Assembly: GCA_900767685.1 (NCBI GenBank)
Contig: CAAGAB010000206.1
Span: 1-12,105, forward strand
Source of the DNA: an uncultured Coprococcus sp.
GTDB taxonomy: Bacteria; Bacillota_A; Clostridia; Lachnospirales; Lachnospiraceae
DNA: 12,105 nt
Reading direction: 5' to 3'
A program made the position numbers and the translations under genes. Within the stretch, counting starts at the first letter, position 1. The number at the start of each line of letters is the position of its first letter. This document shows, piece after piece, positions 1 to 6,005 of the stretch. The notes beneath the pieces are model-generated. The model was not told the origin of the DNA and searched no databases. It was given only the letters and a program-made list of their open reading frames with translations.

Positions 1-238
1 CGAGAGGACCGGGATGGACAAACCTCTGGTGTATCTGTTGTTTTACCAAAGGCATGGCAGAGTAGCCAAGTTTGGCAGGGATAAACGCTGAAGGCATCTA
101 AGCGTGAAGCCCCCCTCAAGATAAGATATCCCATCTTCGGAGTAAGACCCCTTGAAGACTACAAGGTTGATAGGCTTCAGGTGTAAGTGTGGCAACGCAC
201 TCAGCTGAGAAGTACTAATAGGTCGAGGACTTATCCTT
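1..238 (+). rRNA. rrl: 23S ribosomal RNA, 3' end (partial)
   Basis: This is the last ~238 nt of a large-subunit rRNA; the 5' part lies outside the window. It begins within the sarcin-ricin loop context (cgagaggaccgggatggac) and contains the conserved domain VI stretch with gataggcttcaggtgtaag, then ends in agtactaataggtcgaggac, the usual Firmicutes 23S terminus. The exact mature 3' end is set by pairing with the unseen 5' end, so 238 is accurate only to a few bases. A hairpin that could form across the end (230-258) is listed separately. Confidence 0.96.
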
Positions 239-258
239 AGAGGTTTCTAAGAGATAAG
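230..258 (+). other. Hairpin across the 23S 3' boundary
   Basis: CTTATC (230-235) pairs with GATAAG (253-258) and the adjacent CTTAGA (236-241) pairs with TCTAAG (246-251), with loop GGTT and one bulged A at 252. No T-run follows, so it is not an intrinsic terminator. The left arm should pair with the 23S 5' end in the mature rRNA, so this may be an alternative or precursor fold around the maturation site, or chance. Confidence 0.45.
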
Positions 259-416
259 CTTTGGAGATACGCGAGTATGCAAGATTTTCTGCAAGGTGCA
301 GAGTCAGATGCATATGAAGTAAAGAATAAAGTTTACTTGAAGACAGTCGATGACTGAAATGGGGTTGATGTTACTTTCTGTGTGAAATTCTGAAGGTACA
401 AAATAAAGGTACCGGG
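239..416 (+). other. rRNA-tRNA spacer without a 5S gene
   Basis: About 180 nt where a 5S rRNA gene would normally sit. I looked for the 5S hallmarks (a CCCGAACACG-like loop and the two pairing ends) and did not find them. The spacer can fold locally: TCTGCA/TGCAGA around 284-298 sits within GTATGCA/TGCATAT. No start codon with a convincing ribosome binding site was seen. It is best read as transcribed precursor spacer between 23S and tRNA-Trp. Confidence 0.6.
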
Positions 417-450
417 AAAATTTAACGCTGTGAAAGGTGTTAAATTTTTT
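417..450 (+). terminator. Possible weak terminator before tRNA-Trp
   Basis: A perfect 10-bp stem AAAATTTAAC (417-426) / GTTAAATTTT (439-448) with a 12-nt loop, followed by a run of Ts (445-450). The stem is AT-rich, so termination may be partial. It could instead mark a processing site that separates 23S from the tRNA precursor. No clear promoter was seen between it and the tRNA. Confidence 0.45.
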
Positions 451-458
451 CTGTATAT

Positions 459-529
459 AGGGGATTGGTCAAATGGTATGATAGGGGTCTCCAAAACCTT
501 TGGTGGGAGTTCGATTCTCTCATCCCCTG
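459..529 (+). tRNA. trnW: tRNA-Trp (CCA anticodon)
   Basis: A full 71-nt cloverleaf can be drawn. Acceptor AGGGGAT (459-465) pairs with ATCCCCT (522-528) and the discriminator is G529, as expected for bacterial tRNA-Trp. The D stem is GTCA/TGAT, the anticodon stem GGGGT/ACCTT, and the loop CTCCAAA (489-495) has anticodon CCA at 491-493. The T arm is GGGAG-TTCGATT-CTCTC. The 3' CCA tail is not encoded (the sequence continues CTG), so it must be added by nucleotidyltransferase. The gene probably belongs to the rRNA transcript upstream, although a weak terminator-like hairpin lies between. Confidence 0.96.
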
Positions 530-534
530 CTGAT

Positions 535-575
535 AAGACTCAGAAAACTTGCAAGTCAGGTTTTCTGAGTCTTTT
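535..575 (+). terminator. Intrinsic terminator of the rRNA/tRNA unit
   Basis: A perfect 14-bp stem (535-548 with 560-573; arms read AAGACTCAGAAAAC and its complement), 11-nt loop, and TTTT at 572-575. It is the strong end of the rRNA/tRNA-Trp transcript, 6 nt after the tRNA. Confidence 0.88.
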
Positions 576-591
576 GTATCTATAGCATCCG

Positions 592-607
592 ACTATAATT
601 TTATAGT
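592..607. promoter_or_regulatory. Inverted repeat upstream of cysK
   Basis: ACTATAA (592-598) and TTATAGT (601-607) form a dyad separated by two bases, about 60 nt before the cysteine synthase start. AT-rich sequence with -10-like TATATT/TATTAT follows near 636-642, but no convincing -35 could be assigned. It could be an operator for a sulfur-responsive repressor; that is inference from position only. Confidence 0.3.
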
Positions 608-668
608 GACTTTAGTAAAAAAATATGTAAAATAGTATATTATAAAGCAAGGAAGAGAAGGGATTAAT

Positions 669-1574
669 ATGTATTACAATGATGTGCTTGATCTGATAGG
701 GAATACTCCGCTTATGTGTCTGAGAAAATCTACAGGTTACAATATATTTGCAAAGGCAGAATTTCTTAATCCTGGCGGAAGTATTAAGGACAGGATTGCA
801 AAAAACATGTTAGAGGTAGCAGAGACTGAGGGAAAACTCAAGCCGGGAATGACCATTATAGAGCCTACTAGCGGCAATACCGGAATAGGTCTTGCACTCT
901 GTGGTGTTCAGAAAGGCTATAAAGTGATAATTGTGATGCCGGAGAATATGAGTGAGGAGCGCAAGAAGGTTATCAGGGCATTTGGTGCGGATTTGGTACT
1001 TACAGATCCTGTTCTCAGCATTGGCGGTGCTGTTGATAAGGCAAATGAGATAGCGGAATCTGATCCGGAGAAGTATTTTATGCCGCAGCAGTTTGTCAAT
1101 CAGGCGAATCCAGATGCGCATTATCACACAACTGCGGTCGAGATGTGCGAACAGCTTGGTCAGAAGATAGATATATATGTGTCTGGTGTTGGAAGTGGGG
1201 GTACTCTCCAAGGTATAGCTAAATATCTGTTGGAGAAAAATCCAGATACGAAGATTGTTGCCGTTGAGCCTAAGGGCGTGTCAGCGCTGCATGGAGATGG
1301 CCCGGGAATCCATCAGATACAGGGCATTGGAGATGGATTTGTGCCAGATGTGCTTGATACGGATATGATAACTGATGTTGTGGAGGTATCAGATGAGGAG
1401 GCAATACAGACAGCAAGAATGCTAGCCAGGGAGCAGGGGCTTCTTGTTGGAACTTCATCAGGTGCAAATGTATGGGCAGCCATGCAGATGGCAGAGAAGT
1501 ATGGGAAGGATAAGGTCATAGCTACAGTTATGGCGGACAGGGCTGAGAGATACTTCAGTGTAGGTCTGTTATAG
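669..1574 (+). CDS. cysK: Cysteine synthase (O-acetylserine sulfhydrylase)
   Basis: A PLP enzyme of the CysK/cystathionine beta-synthase fold that makes L-cysteine from O-acetylserine and sulfide in the cytoplasm. The 301-residue length is near the family norm. Visible motifs: the Schiff-base lysine K40 in NPGGSIKDR, the substrate loop TSGNTG (67-72), the PLP phosphate loop SGVGSGGT (172-179) and GTSSGAN (261-267), whose serine is expected to contact the PLP ring nitrogen. The start is ATG 669 with AAGGGA at 658-663, five bases upstream. The C-terminal motif usually read as D-S-G-E-R-Y is here D-R-A-E-R-Y, a small oddity. The last 41 bp are tandemly duplicated downstream of the stop. CysK, CysM-like and other beta-substitution enzymes are hard to separate by motif; CysK is the best call. 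The gene is monocistronic between two terminators. Confidence 0.93.
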   Translation: MYYNDVLDLIGNTPLMCLRKSTGYNIFAKAEFLNPGGSIKDRIAKNMLEVAETEGKLKPGMTIIEPTSGNTGIGLALCGVQKGYKVIIVMPENMSEERKKVIRAFGADLVLTDPVLSIGGAVDKANEIAESDPEKYFMPQQFVNQANPDAHYHTTAVEMCEQLGQKIDIYVSGVGSGGTLQGIAKYLLEKNPDTKIVAVEPKGVSALHGDGPGIHQIQGIGDGFVPDVLDTDMITDVVEVSDEEAIQTARMLAREQGLLVGTSSGANVWAAMQMAEKYGKDKVIATVMADRAERYFSVGLL

Positions 1575-1615
1575 CTGACAGGGCTGAGAGATGCTTCAGT
1601 GTAGGTCTGCTATAG
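1534..1615 (+). repeat. 41-bp tandem duplication at the cysK 3' end
   Basis: The final 41 bp of cysK including its TAG (1534-1574) are followed directly by a second copy (1575-1615). By eye there are three substitutions (1535/1576, 1552/1593, 1569/1610), so the event is not brand new or is under little constraint. The second copy lies after the stop and is untranslated. It looks like slippage or a local duplication. Confidence 0.85.
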
Positions 1616-1655
1616 TAGTCTGTATGTAGAGATAAGAATTGTATATAAATTAGAA

Positions 1656-1714
1656 AGAGACATTTTCAATAGGTTATGTGTATGATACATTGAAAGTGTC
1701 TCTATTTTAATTTT
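1656..1714 (+). terminator. Intrinsic terminator after cysK
   Basis: A 15-bp stem (AGAGACATTTTCAAT at 1656-1670 with 1689-1703, one G:U pair), an 18-nt loop, then ATTTTAATTTT. It separates cysK from the GH32 gene. Confidence 0.82.
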
Positions 1715-1779
1715 GGAGATAAGGATAATGTGATGTTAGACTTAATATAAAAACAACAGTGATAAGGAGTATATATAAG

Positions 1780-3315
1780 ATGGACAGAATAACGGATGCT
1801 ATGGACGATATGGTTGTCAGTGAAAAACTTGCTGCTGCCAGGGAATACGAAACGAAGAATGAAATTGCTGCCAAGGACAGACCTTTGTTTCATGTAACAC
1901 CGGCTGTGGGCTGGATGAATGACCCAAATGGATTTTCCGTGTATGGAGGCAGAATACATTTGCTTTATCAGTATCATCCATATAGTACAGAATGGGGACC
2001 TATGCATTGGGGACATCAGGTGACTGACGACATGATGAAATGGGAACAGCTTCCGGTGGCTTTGGCTCCGGACACGGAATATGATGAGGATGGCTGCTTC
2101 TCTGGTACGGCCATAGAAGATAAGGGGAGACATATACTCATATATACGAGCGTTATGAAGAATCCTGATGGTGAAGGTGTCCTGCAGAATCAGAGTATAG
2201 CTGTCGGAGACGGAACAGAGTATACCAAGATAGGCGGCAATCCGGTGGTAAACGGAGATATGCTTCCTTATGGTCTGAGCAGAGAGGATTTCAGGGATCC
2301 TAAGGTTTGGCATGAAGACGGAATATACTATATGGTTGCCGGAACTGTCGATGAAGATAAGAAAGGGCAAGTCGTACTACTTTCCAGTCAAGATCTTGTG
2401 AATTGGAATTTTGAGAGTGTTCTGGCAAGAAACGATAAGGATTATGGCGGGGTATGGGAATGCCCGGATTTCTTCGCGATCGATGGTCATAAGGTGCTTC
2501 TTGTATCTCCTATAGAGATGGTGGCCAAGGGATATGAATTTCATAATGGCAATAATTCCATGTACTTTATTGGAGAATATGATGACAAGACAAAGCGCTT
2601 TGAGGGCGGAGAGCCATTTTCACTAGACTATGGAACTGATTTTTATGCGCCACAGACGACATTGCTGCCGGATGGCAGAAGGGTTATGATCGCGTGGATG
2701 CAGTCTTGGCATAATCTCTGGATTCCTCAGGGACAGATGTGGCAGGGAATGATGACACTGCCAAGAGAGATAAGCCTGAAGGATGGAAGACTTATACAGA
2801 GACCAGTCAGGGAGATAGAAAATTATCGATCAGACAAGGTTGTATTGAGAAATGAATCTGTCAGCGGGGCATGCATATTTGATGGAATCAGGGGCAGATT
2901 CATTGATATGGAGATAATGGTCAAAGGTGATGGATACAATGAGTTTGCGATTGATTTGGCAAAGAACGATAGGTATTATACGAGATTTACATATGACAGG
3001 CGCAAAAATATCATAGAGCTCGACAGGACATTTGCTGGTTTTGAGAGGGATGTGGTATGTATCAGAAGGGCGGAAGTTAAGCCGTCATATTCAGCGGAGG
3101 GTCAATGCGGGTCTTCTGAAGATGTAGGTAGCACTGATGAGCAGATAAAGCTTAGATTTATACTGGACAGAAATTCTATAGAGCTGTTCGTGAACGATGG
3201 GATCATGACGATGAGTACAGCAATATATACTCCAGTCACGGCCACTGGAATAGAATTCTCGTGTGATGGCAAGGCAGTAGTCGATATAGAAAAGTATGAT
3301 ATAAAGATGAATTGA
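1780..3315 (+). CDS. GH32 sucrose-6-phosphate hydrolase / beta-fructofuranosidase
   Basis: A glycoside hydrolase family 32 enzyme that releases fructose from sucrose, sucrose-6-phosphate or short fructans. The five-bladed propeller carries the catalytic residues: WMNDPNG (45-51, nucleophile D48), FRDP (171-174, transition-state Asp) and WECPD (226-230, acid/base E227). DFYAPQT (287-293) and WQGMMTLPRE (321-330) are further family motifs. A C-terminal beta-sandwich follows (~355-511) with SIELFVNDG (466-474). There is no signal peptide, so it acts in the cytoplasm. ATG 1780 is preferred: AAGGAG at 1764-1769 gives 10-nt spacing, whereas the in-frame GTG at 1759 would place the ribosome binding site inside the gene. 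Residues ~434-454 are a Gly/Ser/Asp-rich insertion. No sugar transporter or regulator is adjacent, so phosphorylated versus free substrate cannot be decided (scrB, sacA and inulinase-like are all possible). Confidence 0.93.
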   Translation: MDRITDAMDDMVVSEKLAAAREYETKNEIAAKDRPLFHVTPAVGWMNDPNGFSVYGGRIHLLYQYHPYSTEWGPMHWGHQVTDDMMKWEQLPVALAPDTEYDEDGCFSGTAIEDKGRHILIYTSVMKNPDGEGVLQNQSIAVGDGTEYTKIGGNPVVNGDMLPYGLSREDFRDPKVWHEDGIYYMVAGTVDEDKKGQVVLLSSQDLVNWNFESVLARNDKDYGGVWECPDFFAIDGHKVLLVSPIEMVAKGYEFHNGNNSMYFIGEYDDKTKRFEGGEPFSLDYGTDFYAPQTTLLPDGRRVMIAWMQSWHNLWIPQGQMWQGMMTLPREISLKDGRLIQRPVREIENYRSDKVVLRNESVSGACIFDGIRGRFIDMEIMVKGDGYNEFAIDLAKNDRYYTRFTYDRRKNIIELDRTFAGFERDVVCIRRAEVKPSYSAEGQCGSSEDVGSTDEQIKLRFILDRNSIELFVNDGIMTMSTAIYTPVTATGIEFSCDGKAVVDIEKYDIKMN

Positions 3316-3369
3316 CCAGTTAGGATTCATAACGAATCAGGATATGTATATATAGCAGTATTAAAAATG

Positions 3370-3415
3370 ATGACAAGGAAAGTTGTCAAAAAGTATTGAC
3401 AACTTTCCTTGTCAT
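3370..3415. repeat. Long perfect inverted repeat (19-bp arms)
   Basis: Arms at 3370-3388 (ATGACAAGGAAAGTTGTCA) and 3397-3415 are exact reverse complements with an 8-nt loop (AAAAGTAT). Only a short CATTTGTT follows, so as a terminator for the GH32 gene it is weak on its T-tract though its stem is very stable. Its right arm contains the -35 hexamer of the next operon and its inner ends carry the AGTTGTCA / TGACAACT half-sites also found in the palindrome at 3439-3460. It may serve both as GH32 terminator and as an operator. Confidence 0.8.
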
Positions 3416-3425
3416 TTGTTATACT
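3396..3425 (+). promoter_or_regulatory. Promoter of the 3572-5481 operon
   Basis: TTGACA (3396-3401) and TATACT (3420-3425) with 18-bp spacing is a near-consensus vegetative promoter. The -35 is embedded in the right arm of the long inverted repeat, and the predicted start (~3432) lies just before a 22-bp palindrome. A leader of about 140 nt would precede the first gene. Confidence 0.7.
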
Positions 3426-3438
3426 CCATTATACAGTG

Positions 3439-3460
3439 AATGACAACTATAGTTGTCATT
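3439..3460. promoter_or_regulatory. 22-bp perfect palindrome, likely operator
   Basis: The sequence is exactly self-complementary, with half-site AATGACAACTA followed by its complement. It sits at about +7 to +28 relative to the predicted start, a classic repressor position. The TGACAACT half-site recurs in the inverted repeat overlapping the -35. The Xre-type protein encoded at 4437 in the same operon is the obvious candidate binder (inference). Confidence 0.65.
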
Positions 3461-3571
3461 TGGCATATATAAATTATATATGGCTTGAATTTAGGGTAAA
3501 TAGTAAGCTGAGAATGGCGTGAAATTAGCCTGGGCTTCTTGTGGTAAGAATTAAAATGGGGTAGTGAAGAC

Positions 3572-4420
3572 ATGGGAAAAAGAAATGACAAGGCTAGAGA
3601 TAAAGAGGTTGATAAAGGTAATAAGAAATCTGTCAGTGAAGCGATAAGGTCAATGTTTGAGATCAAAGACGATGGAAATTCTGTAAATAAATTAAAAACT
3701 CAGGTTAAAGGATATTCTGTGACAGCCATCACAGAGAGAATGTTAAAAAAGAACAAGCTTGGAGATGCCATGACTGAGGTGTGCAGCAAGAAAGAGCTTG
3801 AGGAAGAGATTCGGGAAAATCTGAAAAATGGGCTGCCGGTGTATGGATTCTTTCGGGAAAAAAAGATGTGGAGCTGTTTTTTATTTGACAAGGTGAATAT
3901 TTTGAGAAATGAATTGTCACCTGAACCTGAAAGTGGAAACGATACGCTGGCTATATATAAGCTAAGAAAGTCATATGTTCACCCCGATGCGGAGAACGTA
4001 CACGAAGATATGGCGGAGGTGGCCCACAGCAATGTGTATCAGAGTGTGCTTGATGTTTTGGGTGATGGGAAAACTGATGGTTTTATGTGGAAAGACAGGG
4101 TATACGTGTGTAAGAGAGAGAAGTCGACAGGTATACCGTATGGATTGGTGATGGGGATAGCACTAGGCGTTATCTATGGAATGTTATTTGACAATCTGGC
4201 ACTTGGAATCTCTCTCGGGGTTTGTTTTGGAATGAGTTTTAGCATGATATGGGGGACTTCCACACATAGGTATGCAGTGCATGGTATGACAGACGGATCT
4301 GGGTCAGAAGACATGGAGAATGTGGAAGATAGAACGGAAGCGTCAGATGGAGAGAACGTTAAAGATAGAACAAAATCTGAGAGTGAGAACAGCACAGCAG
4401 ATGATGATACGGATAGATAA
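3572..4420 (+). CDS. Membrane protein of unknown function (282 aa)
   Basis: I do not recognise a named family. The N-terminal ~185 residues are soluble and strongly charged (Lys/Glu-rich to ~90, then mixed). Two closely spaced hydrophobic, glycine-patterned helices follow (about 188-206 and 208-227, repeating LGV-YG / LGVCFGM), forming a likely hairpin in the membrane. The C-terminal ~50 residues are very acidic and contain a 12-residue repeat (ENVEDRT at 249-255, ENVKDRT at 261-267). There is no signal peptide, so both ends are probably cytoplasmic. ATG 3572 is preceded only by a weak GGGGTAGTG. The stop is 16 bp before the HTH gene, which has its own strong RBS, so the two are surely co-transcribed. 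A glycine-rich hairpin protein beside an HTH and a DUF3169 protein suggests a membrane partner of that pair; the function is unknown. Confidence 0.85.
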   Translation: MGKRNDKARDKEVDKGNKKSVSEAIRSMFEIKDDGNSVNKLKTQVKGYSVTAITERMLKKNKLGDAMTEVCSKKELEEEIRENLKNGLPVYGFFREKKMWSCFLFDKVNILRNELSPEPESGNDTLAIYKLRKSYVHPDAENVHEDMAEVAHSNVYQSVLDVLGDGKTDGFMWKDRVYVCKREKSTGIPYGLVMGIALGVIYGMLFDNLALGISLGVCFGMSFSMIWGTSTHRYAVHGMTDGSGSEDMENVEDRTEASDGENVKDRTKSESENSTADDDTDR

Positions 4421-4436
4421 GCTGGAGGTGATATAG

Positions 4437-4646
4437 ATGCCGCTGTACAACAAGTTAAAAGAATACAGGGCGAAGCTGGGGGTCAACCAGCAGGAGATGG
4501 GCGCATTGGTTCAGACTTCGAGACAGACGATAAGCCAGATAGAGAGGGGCGATTATAGCCCGTCGGTGACGTTGGCACTCAAGATCGCGAAGGTGTGTGG
4601 TGTCAGTGTCGAGGACATTTTTCAGTATGAGGATGAGATGGAATGA
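4437..4646 (+). CDS. Small Xre/Cro-type HTH transcriptional regulator
   Basis: A 69-residue protein that is almost only a helix-turn-helix domain of the Xre/HTH_3 (YozG-like) type. Helix 2 is NQQEMGALVQ (17-26) and the recognition helix is SRQTISQIERG (28-38); GDYSPSVTLALKIAKVCGVSVEDIF completes the five-helix fold. It has no sensor domain. GGAGGTG at 4424-4430 lies six bases before ATG 4437. In Firmicutes, regulators of this size are often paired with a multi-TM protein, as here with DUF3169 55 bp downstream. It likely dimerises and binds the operator-like dyads near 3370-3460 to control its own operon; this is inferred from position and symmetry. Confidence 0.93.
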   Translation: MPLYNKLKEYRAKLGVNQQEMGALVQTSRQTISQIERGDYSPSVTLALKIAKVCGVSVEDIFQYEDEME

Positions 4647-4701
4647 CACCGGATATACGGATGAGATCGTGTTAATTCATAGAATGAAAAGAGGATATGA
4701 T

Positions 4702-5481
4702 ATGAGAGATGTTGATAAAAAAGTTAATAAAAAAAGTAATCTGAAGGTATATATAACATTTGGAATTATAATTGTGACCAGTTTGTTTGGTGGTTATTTG
4801 GCTGGAAGGCTGGTTGGGGCAAATAAGTACAGCTTAAATAAAGTTGACTGGGACAGTATCTGGAGACTCACAGCAGATACGCTTCCGATAGTATATGGAG
4901 TGCTTGCGCTGGCGGTATTTGTGGCGATATTTGTCATGTATGGAAGGCTGAAGCGGGATATAGGAAACTGGGATGGAGAAAATGAGGATGAGATAGCGGA
5001 TATAGAGCGCAGGATAACAAGTGTGTCATTTTTTCCGAGTGTTGTCGTATTTGTGGGATTTGTGTTGTTTCCAGTGTGTATATATGCAATAGATAGAGCA
5101 TATGGAAATAAAAATGGTACGGTCATGGCTATAGTGTCAGAATTGGTATTTGTAATCTCGCTGGTATTCTATTGCGTCATTGAAAAACTTGTGGTAGATG
5201 AGGAGAAAAAACTGAATCCTGAGAAAAATGGCAATATATTTGATATTCATTTCAGACGTGACTGGGAAAAATCTTCAGATGAGGCTGAACTTGTTGTGAT
5301 CGCAAAGTCATCAAAGAAAGGTTTTATGGCAGGGGTTAAGGCGGGATTGGTCATGTGGGTGATCATGTTTATATGTATGTTTGCATTTGACACAGGTGTT
5401 ATGCCGATAGTGGCAGTTGGGGTTATCTTGATTGTAATGTGCGTGGCGTATGGAAGAGAGTTCAGGAAGTTGCAGAAGTAA
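4702..5481 (+). CDS. DUF3169 family six-TM membrane protein
   Basis: A 259-residue integral membrane protein with hydrophobic segments near 15-35, 61-81, 108-130, 141-162, 206-219 and 223-240. The cytoplasmic stretch KLNPEKNGNIFDIHFRRDW (170-188), followed by SSDEAE, matches my recollection of the DUF3169 signature; no biochemical function is established for that family. ATG 4702 is chosen because AGAGGA (4690-4695) is six bases upstream; ATG 4684 is in frame but lacks a good site, and longer versions would overlap the HTH gene. It is the last gene of the operon and is followed 20 bp later by a terminator. In other genomes this family sits next to small HTH regulators, so it may sense or signal to the regulator, or be its main target. 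Confidence 0.85.
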   Translation: MRDVDKKVNKKSNLKVYITFGIIIVTSLFGGYLAGRLVGANKYSLNKVDWDSIWRLTADTLPIVYGVLALAVFVAIFVMYGRLKRDIGNWDGENEDEIADIERRITSVSFFPSVVVFVGFVLFPVCIYAIDRAYGNKNGTVMAIVSELVFVISLVFYCVIEKLVVDEEKKLNPEKNGNIFDIHFRRDWEKSSDEAELVVIAKSSKKGFMAGVKAGLVMWVIMFICMFAFDTGVMPIVAVGVILIVMCVAYGREFRKLQK

Positions 5482-5501
5482 ATAAGAGCAGAGTTTGGTT
5501 T

Positions 5502-5535
5502 GGGGTGTCCGTGGAATTTATGGACATCCCTTTTT
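5502..5535 (+). terminator. Intrinsic terminator of the DUF3169 operon
   Basis: A 9-bp stem GGGGTGTCC (5502-5510) / GGACATCCC (5522-5530) with one G:U pair, 11-nt loop, then TTTTT. Confidence 0.85.
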
Positions 5536-5567
5536 GCTGCATTATAATCATGAAGAATATCGTTATA

Positions 5568-5672
5568 TTGACGCTATTCCAGATGGAGTACTTTATGTAT
5601 AGGAGGAGGGATAAGGAGAAAGTGGGGATGCTACAATCGATGGGCATTGTGTAAAAGCAATGCCCATTTTTT
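5568..5672 (+). ncRNA. Candidate short transcript with 8-codon ORF ending in a terminator
   Basis: Between two terminators lies a short interval with a possible promoter (TTGACG at 5568-5573, poor -10 near 5591-5597), AAGGAG at 5613-5618 and an ATG at 5628 opening an 8-codon frame (M-L-Q-S-M-G-I-V) that stops at 5654. The stop lies inside the loop of the terminator at 5640-5672. This resembles an attenuation leader, but no gene follows closely. It may be an independent small RNA or a decayed end of a lost gene. Low certainty. Confidence 0.25.
5640..5672 (+). terminator. Second intrinsic terminator
   Basis: A perfect 10-bp stem ATGGGCATTG (5640-5649) / CAATGCCCAT (5658-5667), 8-nt loop and a run of six Ts (5667-5672). 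Since the operon already ends at 5535, this one implies a further short transcript or a backup. Confidence 0.88.
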
Positions 5673-6005
5673 GAGTGGCTATGAGGCCAGTTAAAATGGA
5701 TGAAGGCATTGCATAGCACAGGTGTAAAAAACTCCATGATACAGCTGGTGGTGAGCTGGGCGACTGCTGATTTATACCTATTTGCTGGCAGGACTGATGG
5801 AAGGTCAGATGAGAGATCAGATGGCAAGACAGATGAAATGCAGATGGAAGGTCAGAAAAAACAAATTTAGATGAGTAATCTGTGACAGAGATGGATTTGA
5901 TGTGGATCGGCAGATGATGAAATCTGTGACAGGCAAAATTATAGATAAATATAGATATAGGAATAGAGTTTGACTTCTTTGGATAATAATATTTATGAGA
6001 TGTAA
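5673..6005. other. Gene-poor stretch with degenerate repeats
   Basis: No recognisable gene. A 56-codon open frame (5700-5870) lacks a ribosome binding site, and its 3' half is built of repeated CAGATG/GGTCAGA words. Direct repeats: GATGGAAGGTCAGA at 5796-5809 and 5843-5856; AATCTGTGACAG at 5877-5888 and 5921-5932. A TTGACT at 5970-5975 with TTTATG 16 bp later may be a weak promoter. It looks like decayed or slippage-expanded DNA. Confidence 0.5.

Noticed and set aside
459..575. tRNA gene as an integration site for a mobile element
   Set aside because: No integrase and no second copy of the tRNA 3' end was seen downstream; the terminator and cysK follow directly.
590..668. T-box or SAM riboswitch ahead of cysK
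   Set aside because: The leader is only ~90 nt, AT-rich, and has neither a T-box sequence nor a SAM-riboswitch core.
1759..1779. GTG start for the GH32 gene
   Set aside because: It would put the AAGGAG ribosome binding site inside the coding region; ATG 1780 is correctly spaced from it.
1702..2370. Minus-strand 222-codon open frame
   Set aside because: It is antisense to the GH32 gene, which has clear catalytic motifs, and its translation is low in family-like features.
5439..5654. 71-codon + strand open frame over the DUF3169 end
   Set aside because: It overlaps the DUF3169 gene and runs through the operon terminator. Only the last eight codons have a usable ribosome binding site; these are reported separately as a weak candidate.
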